NCBI GenBank assembly: GCA_964594125.1
Contig: CAZQLL010000009.1
Location: forward strand, 1 to 64,000
Length of the DNA: 64,000 bases
From: CAVRZJ01 sp964594125
Lineage (GTDB): Bacteria; Acidobacteriota; Thermoanaerobaculia; Thermoanaerobaculales; Thermoanaerobaculaceae
Direction of reading: 5' to 3'
Part shown: one piece after another, positions 28,008-41,355 of the stretch
Numbering within the stretch: the first letter of the stretch is position 1
Layout: each line of letters starts with the position of its first letter
Program-made: the position numbers and the translations under genes
The notes under the pieces: model-generated
What the model saw: only the letters and a program-made list of their open reading frames with translations
Told to the model about the DNA's origin: nothing
The model's database searches: none

Positions 28008-29930
28008 TTGCTCTACCGTCTCGACCACGTCCGCGTAGCCTTCGGGCCCCGCGACGTCCTCGGCGACGTCACCCTGCAGCACAACCCGGGGGAAAAGCTG
28101 GTGCTCGTCGGCCGCAACGGCAGCGGCAAGACGACCCTGCTGAACGTGGTCGCGGGCGACCAGGAGGTCGACGCGGGTGCGGTCGAGCGCGCCTCCGGCC
28201 TCGAGGTCGGGCGCGTCGAGCAGCTCCTGCGCGCGGGAGGCGAGCGTGCCGTCCGCGACTTCTGTCTGCTGGCGTTCCCGCGGCTGGTTGCGGTGGAGGC
28301 CGAGCTCGCGGCGCTGGAGCCGGCGCTCCACGGCGGCAGCGGCGAGGCGGCGCACCGCTATCACGAGCTCCACGAGGAGCTGGAGCGGCTCGACGGCTTC
28401 CGGGCGCGGCCGCGCGTCGCGGCGGCGCTCGAGGCGGTCGGCATCGGTCCGGCGCTGCACGGGCGCGTCGTCGGCACGCTCTCCGGCGGCGAGCGCACGC
28501 GCGTGGCGCTGGTGCGGGCGCTGCTGTCGCGGGCGCCGCTGCTGCTGCTCGACGAGCCGACCAACCATCTCGACCTGCTCGGCGTCGAGTTCCTTTGCCG
28601 CGAGCTCGCCGCGCGCGAGGGCGCCGTCCTCGTCGTCACCCACGACCGCGAGCTGATCGACCGCATCGGCGGCGAGATCCTCGAGCTGCACGGCGGCCGC
28701 CTCGAACGGTACTCCGGCGGCTACGCCCGCTACCGGCGCGAGCGCGCGGCGCGCCGGGCGCAGCAGCGCAAGGCGTACGAGCTGCAGCGCGCCGAGATCG
28801 AGAAGCACGAGGAGTTCATCCGCCGCAACATCGCCGGCCAGAACACCCGCCAGGCGCAGTCGCGGCAGAGGCTGCTCGACCGCATCGAACGCCTCGACGC
28901 GCCGGAGCCGGACCTGGGGGCGGTGCGCCTGCGCTGGCCGCACCTCGGTCGCTCCGGCGAGCGCGTGCTGGAGTGCGAGGGCCTGGCGGTGGGCTGGGAC
29001 CGGCCGCTGCTCACCGGCGTCACGCTCACTCTCCGGCGGGGCGAGCGCCTCGCGGTGCTCGGCCGCAACGGGTCCGGCAAGACGACCCTGCTGAACGCGC
29101 TGGCGGGCCGCAGGCCGGCGCTCGCCGGCGCCCTCCGCTTCGGCGCCGGCGTCGTCCCCGGCGCCTACGACCAGGACCACGCCGAGGTGCCGGAGGGAGT
29201 GTCGGTGCTGGACGCGGTGATGGCCGCCCGCCCCGACTGGACCCCGGCGGAGGCGCGCGCCTGGGCCGGCCGCTTCGGCTTCTCCGGGATCCGCGCGGAC
29301 GCCCTCACGGGGACGCTCTCCGGCGGCGAGCGGGCGCGGCTCGCGCTGGCCCGCCTGATCGCCCAGGGCCCCAACCTGCTGCTCCTCGACGAGCCCACCA
29401 ACCACCTCGATATGCCGACGTGCGAGGCGCTCGAGGAGGCGCTCTCCGACTACCCAGGGGCGGTCGTGCTGGTCAGCCACGACCGGCGCCTGGTCGAGCA
29501 GATCGCCACCGACGTGCTGCTGCTCGAGGGCGGGCGCGCCGAGCCCGTCAACCGCGTCGACGAGGCGTTCGCGCGCATCGGCCTGCAGGTGCGCAGGGCG
29601 CCGGCGCGGGCCGAGGAGAGGCCGGCCGGGCCGCGCCGCTCCGCGATCGAGGAGGAGCGGCGGCGGCTGCGCCGGGACATCGCCCGCGCGCGCGAGAATG
29701 TGCAGGCGCTGGCTGACGACCTCGAGCGGATCGAGGGGCGCCTGACCGAGATCGACGCGCTGCTGTGCGACCGCTCCGTCTTCTCAGACCACGTGCGGGC
29801 GGCGGCGCTTGCCAGGGAAGGGGACGAGCTGCGCGCGGCGCGCGATGAGGCGATGGACGCGTGGGTCGAGGCCGAGGACGACGCCGCCGCCCTGGAGGCC
29901 AGGCTGGCGGAGCTGGCGCAGGAGGGTTGA
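28008..29930 (+). CDS. ABC-F family ATPase
   Basis: A 640-residue soluble protein with two ATPase domains and no membrane helices. Both Walker A loops read GRNGSGKTTLLN, both signatures are LSGGER, and both Walker B regions read LLLLDEPTNHLD. A charged linker (EIEKHEEFIRRNIAGQNTRQ region) joins the domains and a coiled-coil C-terminal tail (about 530-640) follows. ABC-F proteins act on ribosomes (translation regulation, stalling relief or antibiotic protection). A TTG start directly abuts the preceding stop, so the gene is translationally coupled. The subclass cannot be assigned; the tail resembles Uup or YheS. Confidence 0.9.
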   Translation: MLYRLDHVRVAFGPRDVLGDVTLQHNPGEKLVLVGRNGSGKTTLLNVVAGDQEVDAGAVERASGLEVGRVEQLLRAGGERAVRDFCLLAFPRLVAVEAELAALEPALHGGSGEAAHRYHELHEELERLDGFRARPRVAAALEAVGIGPALHGRVVGTLSGGERTRVALVRALLSRAPLLLLDEPTNHLDLLGVEFLCRELAAREGAVLVVTHDRELIDRIGGEILELHGGRLERYSGGYARYRRERAARRAQQRKAYELQRAEIEKHEEFIRRNIAGQNTRQAQSRQRLLDRIERLDAPEPDLGAVRLRWPHLGRSGERVLECEGLAVGWDRPLLTGVTLTLRRGERLAVLGRNGSGKTTLLNALAGRRPALAGALRFGAGVVPGAYDQDHAEVPEGVSVLDAVMAARPDWTPAEARAWAGRFGFSGIRADALTGTLSGGERARLALARLIAQGPNLLLLDEPTNHLDMPTCEALEEALSDYPGAVVLVSHDRRLVEQIATDVLLLEGGRAEPVNRVDEAFARIGLQVRRAPARAEERPAGPRRSAIEEERRRLRRDIARARENVQALADDLERIEGRLTEIDALLCDRSVFSDHVRAAALAREGDELRAARDEAMDAWVEAEDDAAALEARLAELAQEG

Positions 29931-30079
29931 GAGCTGCCGCTGCGGCGGCCACCAGAGCCTCCTGGCGTTGTTGCCTCCGTGGTGCGTCCAGCCCGCTTGC
30001 CCTTGCAAGGGGGCGCGCTGCGAGTGTGGAGTCTCGCCCCTACCCAGGTTTCTTCTCCCGCGAGAGTCGGCATGAGGCG

Positions 30080-30109
30080 TTGGACCATGGTCGTTGACCA
30101 TGGTACGGT
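30080..30109 (+). promoter_or_regulatory. Toxin-antitoxin promoter with twin palindromic operator
   Basis: Two identical 8-bp palindromes, ACCATGGT at 30084-30091 and 30097-30104, are spaced 13 bases centre to centre. They overlap a promoter TTGGAC, 18 bp, TACGGT. This is the expected place for autoregulation by antitoxin or complex. The ribosome-binding site GGAGGGG follows near 30117. Confidence 0.65.
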
Positions 30110-30130
30110 GAGCGACGGAGGGGCTGCGCT

Positions 30131-30373
30131 ATGGAGGAGATCGCGATCTCGAAGTTCAAAGCGACGTGCCTGGCAGTGCTCGATCGGGTGAGCAAGACCA
30201 GACGCCCAGTGCTGGTGACGCGCTTCGGCAAGCCCGTCGCTGAGGTAGTCCCTGCAAGGGTCTCCCAGAACTCAGGCAGGTGGCTCGGGTCGATGAAGGG
30301 TACGGCCCGGATCCTCGGGGACATCGTGGGCCCGGTGGTCGAACCCGAGGAGTGGGAGGCGTTGCGTAAATGA
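30131..30373 (+). CDS. Type II antitoxin, Phd/YefM family
   Basis: An 80-residue protein beginning EEIAISKFKATCLAVLDRV, the Phd/YefM DNA-binding half, followed by the strand pair PVLVTRFGKPVAEVVP. The acidic C-terminus (EPEEWEAL) should wrap the toxin. It overlaps the VapC gene by four bases (ATGA), the usual arrangement. The twin palindrome upstream is its probable operator. Codon use is less GC-biased than the neighbours, hinting at transfer. Confidence 0.9.
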   Translation: MEEIAISKFKATCLAVLDRVSKTRRPVLVTRFGKPVAEVVPARVSQNSGRWLGSMKGTARILGDIVGPVVEPEEWEALRK

Positions 30374-30765
30374 GCCTGCTCCTCGACACCCACGTGTGGG
30401 TATGGGGCGTCGCGAGCCCGACTCGGCTTTCTGCCAAGGTCCGAAGCGCAATCGAGCGCAGGCGTGGGGACCTCTGGCTGTCGCCGATCTCGCTGTGGGA
30501 GCTCGGAATGCTGGCGGATCGGGGGCGCGTGGCCATCGATGGTGCGTTCGATTCCTGGGTGGCTCGCGCGTTGCAGGAGTCGCCGGTGAGGGAGGCACCA
30601 CTCACCAACGAGATCGCCCTCGCAGCTCGATCGGTCACCCTCTCCCACGGCGATCCCGTCGATCGGTTGCTCGCCGCCACTGCACGGGTCCTCGACCTGA
30701 CGCTGGTTACGGCCGACGAGCGCCTGATCTCCGGCCAGGGTTTCAAGGTGCTCGCCAACCGGTAG
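30370..30765 (+). CDS. vapC: Type II toxin, PIN-domain ribonuclease
   Basis: A 131-residue PIN-domain protein with the four acidic residues of the magnesium site: Asp6 (LLLDTHVW), Glu44 (SLWELG), Asp98 (DPVDRLLAATA) and Asp116 (LVTADERL). It should cut RNA (tRNA or rRNA in known VapCs) when the antitoxin is lost. The site appears intact. The ATG overlaps the antitoxin stop. Confidence 0.9.
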   Translation: MSLLLDTHVWVWGVASPTRLSAKVRSAIERRRGDLWLSPISLWELGMLADRGRVAIDGAFDSWVARALQESPVREAPLTNEIALAARSVTLSHGDPVDRLLAATARVLDLTLVTADERLISGQGFKVLANR

Positions 30766-30877
30766 GCACGGGCGCAATGGCAGGGTGATTCTCTCCTGGT
30801 CGGACTTCCATTCACTTTCCATCCTGCGCCGCAATCCTGGTGTAAACGGTTCGCGGCGGTGAGAGACTCTTGCTGGT

Positions 30878-31402
30878 GTGAGCGACACGATTGCAGACCT
30901 CGTGACGGCGGCCAAGGGCGGCGATCGCCGCGCCTTCGGGGCGCTCGTCGAGCTGCACTGGGCGATGCTGGTGCGCCTCGCGCGATCGGTCGTCGGTGAG
31001 GCCGACGCCGAGGATCTGGCCCAGGAGGCGCTGCTCGTCGCGTGGCGCAAGCTCGGCGCACTGTCCGACGCGAGCCGCTTCCCGAGCTGGATCACGCGCA
31101 TCGTCTTCCGCCGCAGCCTGCGAAGGGCGCGTCGGCGCAGGCCGGAGGTGGCGCTCGAGTCGATCGGCAGCCCCGGGCACACCACCGACACCGAGGGCGA
31201 CCTCTACGTCTGGCAGGTGCTCTCGCGCCTCGCGCCGCGGCAGCGCGCGGTGCTCCACCTCACGGTGATCGAGGGGATGTCCGACAGCGAGATCGGCGCC
31301 TCGCTCGGGATCAGCGCGAGCTCGGTGCGCGTGCACCGCATGCGAGCGCGGGAGCAGGTCGGGAAGCTCATGGAAGGAGAACGGACCCATGTCTGGGCTT
31401 GA
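30878..31402 (+). CDS. ECF-type RNA polymerase sigma factor
   Basis: A 174-residue protein with region 2 (AFGALVELHWAMLVRLARS, then DAEDLAQEALLVAWRKLG) and region 4 (LAPRQRAVLHLTVIEGM, then the helix-turn-helix EIGASLGISASSVRVHRMRA). No other domain is present. A GTG start overlaps no upstream gene. The next gene begins 14 bases before its stop, so sigma and its probable membrane anti-sigma are coupled. The target promoters are unknown. Confidence 0.92.
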   Translation: MSDTIADLVTAAKGGDRRAFGALVELHWAMLVRLARSVVGEADAEDLAQEALLVAWRKLGALSDASRFPSWITRIVFRRSLRRARRRRPEVALESIGSPGHTTDTEGDLYVWQVLSRLAPRQRAVLHLTVIEGMSDSEIGASLGISASSVRVHRMRAREQVGKLMEGERTHVWA

Positions 31403-31733
31403 TCACGAGCGCAACAACGTCGAGCAGTTCGAGGAGCGCCTGCGGCGCTGGGGCGGTCGGCCGCCGTCCCTGGCGCCCGCTCACGCCGCCTCGCGTGTCG
31501 TCGGCCGGCTTCGCGAGCGGGGCGCCGCAACGCCATGGCTGCGACTTGCTGCCGCTACCGCGATGCTGGTCCTCGTCGCAGTCACCGCCTGGCTCGGGAG
31601 GCCCTCCCGCCCGAGCCAACCCGCGGTGGCCGCCCTCGCGTCGGACCAGGTCGTCCAGTTCTGGCTCGACTCCCAAACCCCTGTCTACTTCGTGCTGCCG
31701 CCGTTCGGCGGCGAGACTGGAGGCAACACATGA
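31389..31733 (+). CDS. Probable membrane anti-sigma factor
   Basis: A 114-residue protein with a charged cytoplasmic N-terminus, one clear membrane helix (about residues 51-70) and a short outside tail. It overlaps the ECF sigma gene by 14 bases and the next gene by 4. No zinc-type anti-sigma motif (HxxxCxxC) is visible, so the role is inferred from position and topology only. Confidence 0.6.
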   Translation: MSGLDHERNNVEQFEERLRRWGGRPPSLAPAHAASRVVGRLRERGAATPWLRLAAATAMLVLVAVTAWLGRPSRPSQPAVAALASDQVVQFWLDSQTPVYFVLPPFGGETGGNT

Positions 31734-32563
31734 ACCGACGTCTGCTGACCGCGATCTCGATCGTCGCCCTGCTCGCAGGCTCCTGCGTCGCGCCATGGGC
31801 CCTGGCTAGTCCCGGCGTTCGGCTGGGCACGTGGGTGAGGGTTTATGCAGGTTTCCCGCCCGTTACCGACGCCACGGTGCAGGAGCCCATCCTGCGGCTG
31901 CCGACGTTGGTTGTCCTCGAGACGGCGGGAGTCGAGGGCGCTGCAAGAGAGATGCGCCTGGAGGAAGAACTCAAGGCTGCATACAGGCTCGAGAGGCTGG
32001 AGTTCAAGACCAGTAAGTCACTCGGCCTTGGCGTTGGAGAGGTGCTTTCGGTACCTCCGCCTGCCGCCGGTATCGAAGTTAGCCTGAAGCTGCTGGTCGC
32101 TGATGACGAGAAGGGGACTTACGCAGTCACTCTCGCCGAGGCGGGCAAGGACCCGGTCGAAACGACGATCACCGTCCTGCGGGGCGGCTACTCGATCGTC
32201 GGCGGGCGGAACGGCCCCGAGGCGCCCTACTTCTTCGTCCTCATTCGCCCATCGACGCGCGCCGAGGAGGCAGAAGAGGCGAAGTGGGAGGGCAAGACTA
32301 AGCCGAAGGTGGCCCAGAAGGTCCAGCCGGTGTATCCCGAGGCGGCGCGCTCGGCCAAGCTCATGGACGTCGTGGTGCTGGAGCTGTCCATCGATGCTCA
32401 GGGCAGCGTCACCGGCGCCAAGGCGCTGGAAGGTGTCGTGCCCGAGCTGGTCGAGGCAGCGAGGTCGGCGGCGCTGCAATGGAAGTTCGAACCGGCCAAG
32501 GACGCCACCGGCAAGCCGTTCGCGGCGAAGTACACGGTGACCATGACCTTCAAGCTGCAGTAG
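31730..32563 (+). CDS. Secreted TonB C-terminal-domain protein
   Basis: A 277-residue protein. An N-terminal signal peptide (LLTAISIVALLAGSCVAPWALA region, possibly lipid-attached at the Cys) leads to an unfamiliar 150-residue domain. The TonB C-terminal fold ends the protein: PVYPEAARSAKLMDVVVLEL, then V.GAKALEG and ALQWKFEPAKDA. There is no cytoplasmic anchor plus proline-rich linker of a classic TonB, so it may be a receptor-side or sensor protein rather than an energiser. It overlaps the anti-sigma gene by four bases. Codon use is less GC-rich than that of the neighbours. Confidence 0.8.
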   Translation: MNRRLLTAISIVALLAGSCVAPWALASPGVRLGTWVRVYAGFPPVTDATVQEPILRLPTLVVLETAGVEGAAREMRLEEELKAAYRLERLEFKTSKSLGLGVGEVLSVPPPAAGIEVSLKLLVADDEKGTYAVTLAEAGKDPVETTITVLRGGYSIVGGRNGPEAPYFFVLIRPSTRAEEAEEAKWEGKTKPKVAQKVQPVYPEAARSAKLMDVVVLELSIDAQGSVTGAKALEGVVPELVEAARSAALQWKFEPAKDATGKPFAAKYTVTMTFKLQ

Positions 32564-32585
32564 GTCGGCCGGTCTCGCAAAGCTC

Positions 32586-32622
32586 AGGGGCTGCCGATCG
32601 CTCGGCAGCCCCTGTCTGTTTG
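32586..32622. terminator. Strong intrinsic terminator
   Basis: AGGGGCTGCCG and CGGCAGCCCCT form a perfect 11-bp stem around ATCGCT, followed by GTCTGTTTG. It separates the sigma cassette from the convergent acyl-CoA dehydrogenase gene. Confidence 0.85.
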
Positions 32623-32683
32623 CTTCTCCCTGGGTGGGCGGGGGTTCGAACCACGGCCCACGACCCACGAACCACGTCTCTTC

Positions 32684-34525
<1,842 letters not shown>

Positions 34526-34559
34526 GCTGGCCTCCTTCCTGCCGCGTCCCCCTCGTGGA

Positions 34560-34601
34560 TGAACGCTCATTCATTCTGAATCCCCATGCGTGCGAACGCA
34601 A
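34560..34601 (-). promoter_or_regulatory. Promoter with FadR-like palindrome before the acyl-CoA dehydrogenase
   Basis: On the minus strand: TTGCGT (34601-34596), a 17-bp spacer and CAGAAT (34578-34573), then the imperfect palindrome TGAATGAGCGTTCA (34573-34560). The palindrome covers the expected transcription start. It resembles operators of TetR-type regulators of fatty acid oxidation. Regulator and regulation are inferred. Confidence 0.5.
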
Positions 34602-34686
34602 GACCCCCGGGAGAGCCCGGGTCACGTCGCGAGGTTGGGGCGCCGATCGCCCCAACAGCGCTGCGGGCGAGGGTGGGATGCCCGTC

Positions 34687-35052
34687 TCAGAAGGCGGAGG
34701 GGGTGGAGCCCTTGGCGGCCGTGTCGACGTGGGTGCGGAGGACGACGCCGTCCTCGCCGACCAGCGCCATCTCGCGGTACACCTGGACGGCGCGGTTCTC
34801 ACCGACCGCCTGCCGGCGGCCGGACGCGTCGGCGGCGACGGTGCCGGTGCGCTCCTCTTCCCAGATGTAGATGCGGCCGCCGTAGGGATAGGAGACGATG
34901 CGGTTGGGCTTGCCGCGGGCCGCCACCAGCTCGGAGACGGGCCGACCCTCCCACGCCTGCAGCTTCGCCGCGGCGGAGGTGCAGCCGGAGGCGAGAAGCA
35001 TCGCCGAGCCGAGCACCAGCGCGCCAAGCGCCGCCCTCGTTCTACCGCGCAT
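34687..35052 (-). CDS. Small outer-membrane lipoprotein, BamE/SmpA-like
   Basis: A 121-residue protein with a lipoprotein signal (lipobox LASGC). The mature part, LQAWEGRPVSELVAARGKPN then IYIWEEERTG, has the W.G.....L....G.P....Y.W pattern of SmpA/BamE-like folds. It is probably periplasm-facing and lipid-anchored. GGGAGG precedes the ATG. No Bam partner is nearby, so the function remains open. Confidence 0.65.
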   Translation of the reverse strand: MRGRTRAALGALVLGSAMLLASGCTSAAAKLQAWEGRPVSELVAARGKPNRIVSYPYGGRIYIWEEERTGTVAADASGRRQAVGENRAVQVYREMALVGEDGVVLRTHVDTAAKGSTPSAF

Positions 35053-35139
35053 CGACCCTCCCTGCCGGCCTGCGACCGCCGGGCCCGCTGCAGCGCACAA
35101 CACAGCCGGCGCCCCGCTCCATTTCCTCACGCCGGCGCG

Positions 35140-35179
35140 CCGCCCCGGACACCGCGCGTGCCGCCCCGGACACCGCGCG
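35140..35179. repeat. Two-copy 21-bp tandem repeat
   Basis: CCGCCCCGGACACCGCGCG occurs twice, with a 21-base period, in the gap between the lipoprotein gene and the DUF6165-like gene. No function is apparent. Confidence 0.7.
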
Positions 35180-35219
35180 CGCCGCGCCGACATCCGGGCG
35201 CACCAGATCCGACGGTAGG

Positions 35220-35609
35220 TCAGTACGGACGGTACGACTTCTCCTCGACGAGCTGCGAGCCGAGTGCGAGGTTCACGCGCCTCTTGATCGCGGCGCGCAG
35301 GTCGTTGCTCCGGTAGACGGAGCGGGCGAGCTCCACGAACCCGGCATCGAACTGGCGGGCCGCCTCCTTGGCGCGGATCGCGTCCTCGATGTCCCAGAGC
35401 GCGGTGTTGACCTCGGTGAGGGCCGTCTCGTCGGCCTCGAGATCGCTCCGTCCCGCCGCCGCGCGTTGCCAGATCTCCTCGAGGAGGGAGAGCTCGCGCC
35501 GCACGTTGGCGAGCTTCCCGGCGTCGGCGATGCGCGCGGCCTTGATCCGGAGGATGGTGATCTTGTCGAGCAGCTCGCCGGGCGAGACCGGCACGAGGAT
35601 CTCCTTCAT
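35220..35609 (-). CDS. DUF6165-like protein of unknown function
   Basis: A 129-residue protein opening with PVSPGELLDKITILRIKAARI and closing with EEKSYRPY, which I associate with the DUF6165 family. It is mainly helical and has no catalytic motif I can name. Its ATG is 8 bases after a TACGAT box, so the message may be nearly leaderless. It is divergent from the UDP-glucuronate decarboxylase gene; family members elsewhere are often near sugar-polymer genes, but the role here is not known. Confidence 0.6.
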   Translation of the reverse strand: MKEILVPVSPGELLDKITILRIKAARIADAGKLANVRRELSLLEEIWQRAAAGRSDLEADETALTEVNTALWDIEDAIRAKEAARQFDAGFVELARSVYRSNDLRAAIKRRVNLALGSQLVEEKSYRPY

Positions 35610-35682
35610 GGCCGGAGATCGTAGCAGCATGCGGGGCGGCCGCCGGGTTGGGGGATAATGCCTGCCGGGCGGAGGTGCCGGG

Positions 35683-36642
<960 letters not shown>

Positions 36643-36702
36643 TGCCGCGGCCCGCCGCGGCCGGGGAAGCGGGCGCCGCGCCGTGGCGTTGACGGGGAAG
36701 CG

Positions 36703-38055
36703 ATGGAGCAGGGGATCCTCGCGTTCGCGACGCTGCTGATCGGGTTGACGTGCGGGAGACAGCCGGTCGAGCTGATGGCCGCTCCGCCGGTCGCCGAGGT
36801 GAGGCTGCTCCTCGACGGGCGCGAGGTCGCGGCGCTGTCGCAGCCGCCCTGGGTGGCGTCCGTCGACTTCGGGGCGGCGGCTCCGCACCGCCTCGAGGCG
36901 GTGGGGCGCGACCGGGCCGGTACGGAGGTTGCGCGCTCGCTGCAGTGGGTCAACCTGCCGCGCAGCGAGACGGATCTCGACATCGTTGTCGAGCGCGACG
37001 AGGCCGGCATCACCTCGGCGGTGCGCCTGGCGTGGACGAGCGCGCGGCCCGCCGCTCCGGTCGCCGTGCGTGCGACGCTCGACGGCAGGCCGCTGCCCGC
37101 CGCCGGCGTTGCCGGCAGCATCCCGCTGCCGAGCGACGCGGCAGGGGAGGGCGCACACTTCCTGCGGGTCGAGGTCGAGTTCCCGGGAGGCCGGACCGCG
37201 GCGCGGGAAATCGCCTACGGCGGGGGAGCTGCGGAGGCATCGACGACGGCGCTGACCGCGGTCGCCTGCGAGCTCGCCGACCCCCGCCGCGAGCCGGAAC
37301 CGGGCAGCGTGCGCGTGCGGCTCGCCGGCGGCGGGGCGCTGCGGCTCGCGGCGATCGAGAAAGGGCGCGCGCGCGTTGTCCTGGTGCTCGACCCGGCCGC
37401 CGTCGCGCCTCTCCAGCGGGCGGCGGAGACAGGGGAGTGGCGGCGGCGCACGTTCGCGATCAGCCAGGCGCCGAGCTGGGGGGACCTGCAGTCGTCGTGC
37501 TCGTGGCTCAGCAAGCCCCTGAAGAACGGCGACGACGAGGTGATGGTGCTCGACCCCGCGCCGGCGTCGCTGGCGCGCGACGGCGCCAGCTCGTTCCTGT
37601 TCCAGGCGCGTGCGCGCGCGGCCACGCGGGCGCGCGACGCCATTGGAGTGCTGCTGCGCAGCGACCTGGAGCGGTTCGCCGGCGGGCGCCTGGCGCTGAC
37701 CAACGCCGTCGCGAGCGCCGGGTTGCTGGCCGCGGGAGAGGGGCGCCGGCGCTCCGTCGTGCTGCTCCTCGGCGACAACGATCCGGCCAGCGGCGACCTC
37801 GGCATCGCGGGCGCGCGCGGCTTCCTCGCGGAGCTCGACGTGCCGCTACAGGTGTGGTCTCCGGTCGCGGCGGTGGCGGCCCGCGCCGACACCGGCTGGG
37901 GCCGGATCGTGGACGTCTCGACGTGCAAGCGCCTGGGCGCCGCCGCCACGGCGCTCGCCGACGCGCTGGACCGGCAGCGCGTGGTCTGGGTGGATGGGCA
38001 GCACCTGCCCCGCGAGGTGGAGGTCGTCACGTCGGCGCTGGCGCGCGCGCGCTGA
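36703..38055 (+). CDS. Secreted protein of unknown function, VWFA-like
   Basis: A 450-residue protein with a hydrophobic N-terminus (about 5-18) that may be a signal. The first half has beta-rich repeats such as LLLDGREVAAL and ATLDGRPLP. The second half resembles a degenerate von Willebrand A fold: RARVVLVLDPAA, then GRRRSVVLLLGDND and VPLQVWSP. The metal-binding DxSxS is not convincing. Acidobacterial VWFA-related proteins look similar. I do not assign a function. Confidence 0.5.
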   Translation: MEQGILAFATLLIGLTCGRQPVELMAAPPVAEVRLLLDGREVAALSQPPWVASVDFGAAAPHRLEAVGRDRAGTEVARSLQWVNLPRSETDLDIVVERDEAGITSAVRLAWTSARPAAPVAVRATLDGRPLPAAGVAGSIPLPSDAAGEGAHFLRVEVEFPGGRTAAREIAYGGGAAEASTTALTAVACELADPRREPEPGSVRVRLAGGGALRLAAIEKGRARVVLVLDPAAVAPLQRAAETGEWRRRTFAISQAPSWGDLQSSCSWLSKPLKNGDDEVMVLDPAPASLARDGASSFLFQARARAATRARDAIGVLLRSDLERFAGGRLALTNAVASAGLLAAGEGRRRSVVLLLGDNDPASGDLGIAGARGFLAELDVPLQVWSPVAAVAARADTGWGRIVDVSTCKRLGAAATALADALDRQRVVWVDGQHLPREVEVVTSALARAR

Positions 38056-38529
38056 TCAGGCGCGGGGCGGCGCCTGGTGGCGGGCGCGGTGGCGGCGCAC
38101 AGCGGCGCGGACGGCCAGATAGGTGAGCGGGGCCCCTGCGAGGGCGGCGATGCCGCTGCCGGTCCACCACGCGAGCAGCAGCGGCCCGAGCCACGCCCCC
38201 TGCTCCCGCCACGCCGAGACGGAGAGCAGCAGGCGCAGCTCGGGCGGCGCGACCCGCGGCACCTCGATGCCGAGCAGCCACTGGCCCGCCACGACGCATG
38301 TCGGAAAGTACACCGCCAGCGCCCAGGGGTTGGTGATCATCGTGCCGAGCAGCACGTCGGCCTTGTTCAGGCGGAACACGAGGGCCGCCGCGAGGGCGAG
38401 GACCGTGTGCAGGCCGAGCAGCGGCGAGAGCCCGATGCCGATCCCCACCGCCCATGCGGCGGCGATGCGCTCGGGCGTCTCGCCGGCCCCGAGCACCGCG
38501 CGCAGCCGCCGGCGGGCGGCCTCGAGCAC
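38056..38529 (-). CDS. DUF2062 membrane protein
   Basis: A 157-residue membrane protein with the DUF2062 pattern: PERIAAAWAVGIGIGLSPLLGLHT, then RLNK..V..GT.ITNPWA, and two or three further helices. I use the GTG at 38529, one base after the Lon stop, with GGAAAGG upstream; an ATG at 38589 would lie inside lon. It is the last gene of the minus-strand operon. The family's function is unknown. Confidence 0.75.
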   Translation of the reverse strand: MLEAARRRLRAVLGAGETPERIAAAWAVGIGIGLSPLLGLHTVLALAAALVFRLNKADVLLGTMITNPWALAVYFPTCVVAGQWLLGIEVPRVAPPELRLLLSVSAWREQGAWLGPLLLAWWTGSGIAALAGAPLTYLAVRAAVRRHRARHQAPPRA

Positions 38530-38530
38530 G

Positions 38531-40908
<2,378 letters not shown>

Positions 40909-40912
<4 letters not shown>

Positions 40913-41355
40913 GGCTCCTCGTCGGAAATCTCGATCCGCTGCGGCGGCGCGCCGCGCTCGGCCAGACGCGGGAGGGCGATCTCGAGCACGCCGCTGCGCA
41001 GCGCCGCGCGGCAGCGGCCCGCGACCACCGGCGCAGGGAGATGGATGTGCAGGGCAAACGTCCCGAAGATGCGCTCGGCGCGCAGGCAGCGTCGGGGCTC
41101 GCCGCCGGTCTCGCCGGGGCGCTTGCTCCCGGCGACGCGCAGCTCGCGGTCGTGCAGCACGATCTCGATGTCAGCCGCGTCGACGCCGGGCAGGTCGATG
41201 CGCGCGACGAAGCAGTCGTCGCGGTCCGCGAGGTCGACCGCCGGCGTCCACCCACCCGGGGACGCGTCGGACGGGCGCGCCAGAGCGTCGAACAGCTCCC
41301 CGAGGTGCTGCTCGAGCACCGCGAGCTCCCACGGCGACACGATGTGCCTGCTCAC
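40909..41355 (-). CDS. Hsp20-family small heat-shock protein
   Basis: A 148-residue alpha-crystallin-domain chaperone. It begins VSRHIVSPWE with a GTG start that overlaps the NrdR stop. Core motifs are DDCFVARIDLPGV, DRELRVAG and the closing (F/A)LRSGVLEIALPR (the usual NGVL replaced by SGVL). It holds unfolding proteins for refolding and is coupled to Lon. Confidence 0.9.

Noticed and set aside
26271..29480. Minus-strand open frame of about 1070 codons
   Set aside because: It is a shadow of the TPR, phosphorylase and ABC-F genes, without domain signatures.
29999..30012. CCCTTGCAAGGG palindrome after the ABC-F gene as a terminator
   Set aside because: The stem is short, has no loop and no U-tract; it may be chance.
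35140..35179. Possible operator or iteron array
   Set aside because: Only two GC-rich copies, not palindromic, and no replication gene nearby.
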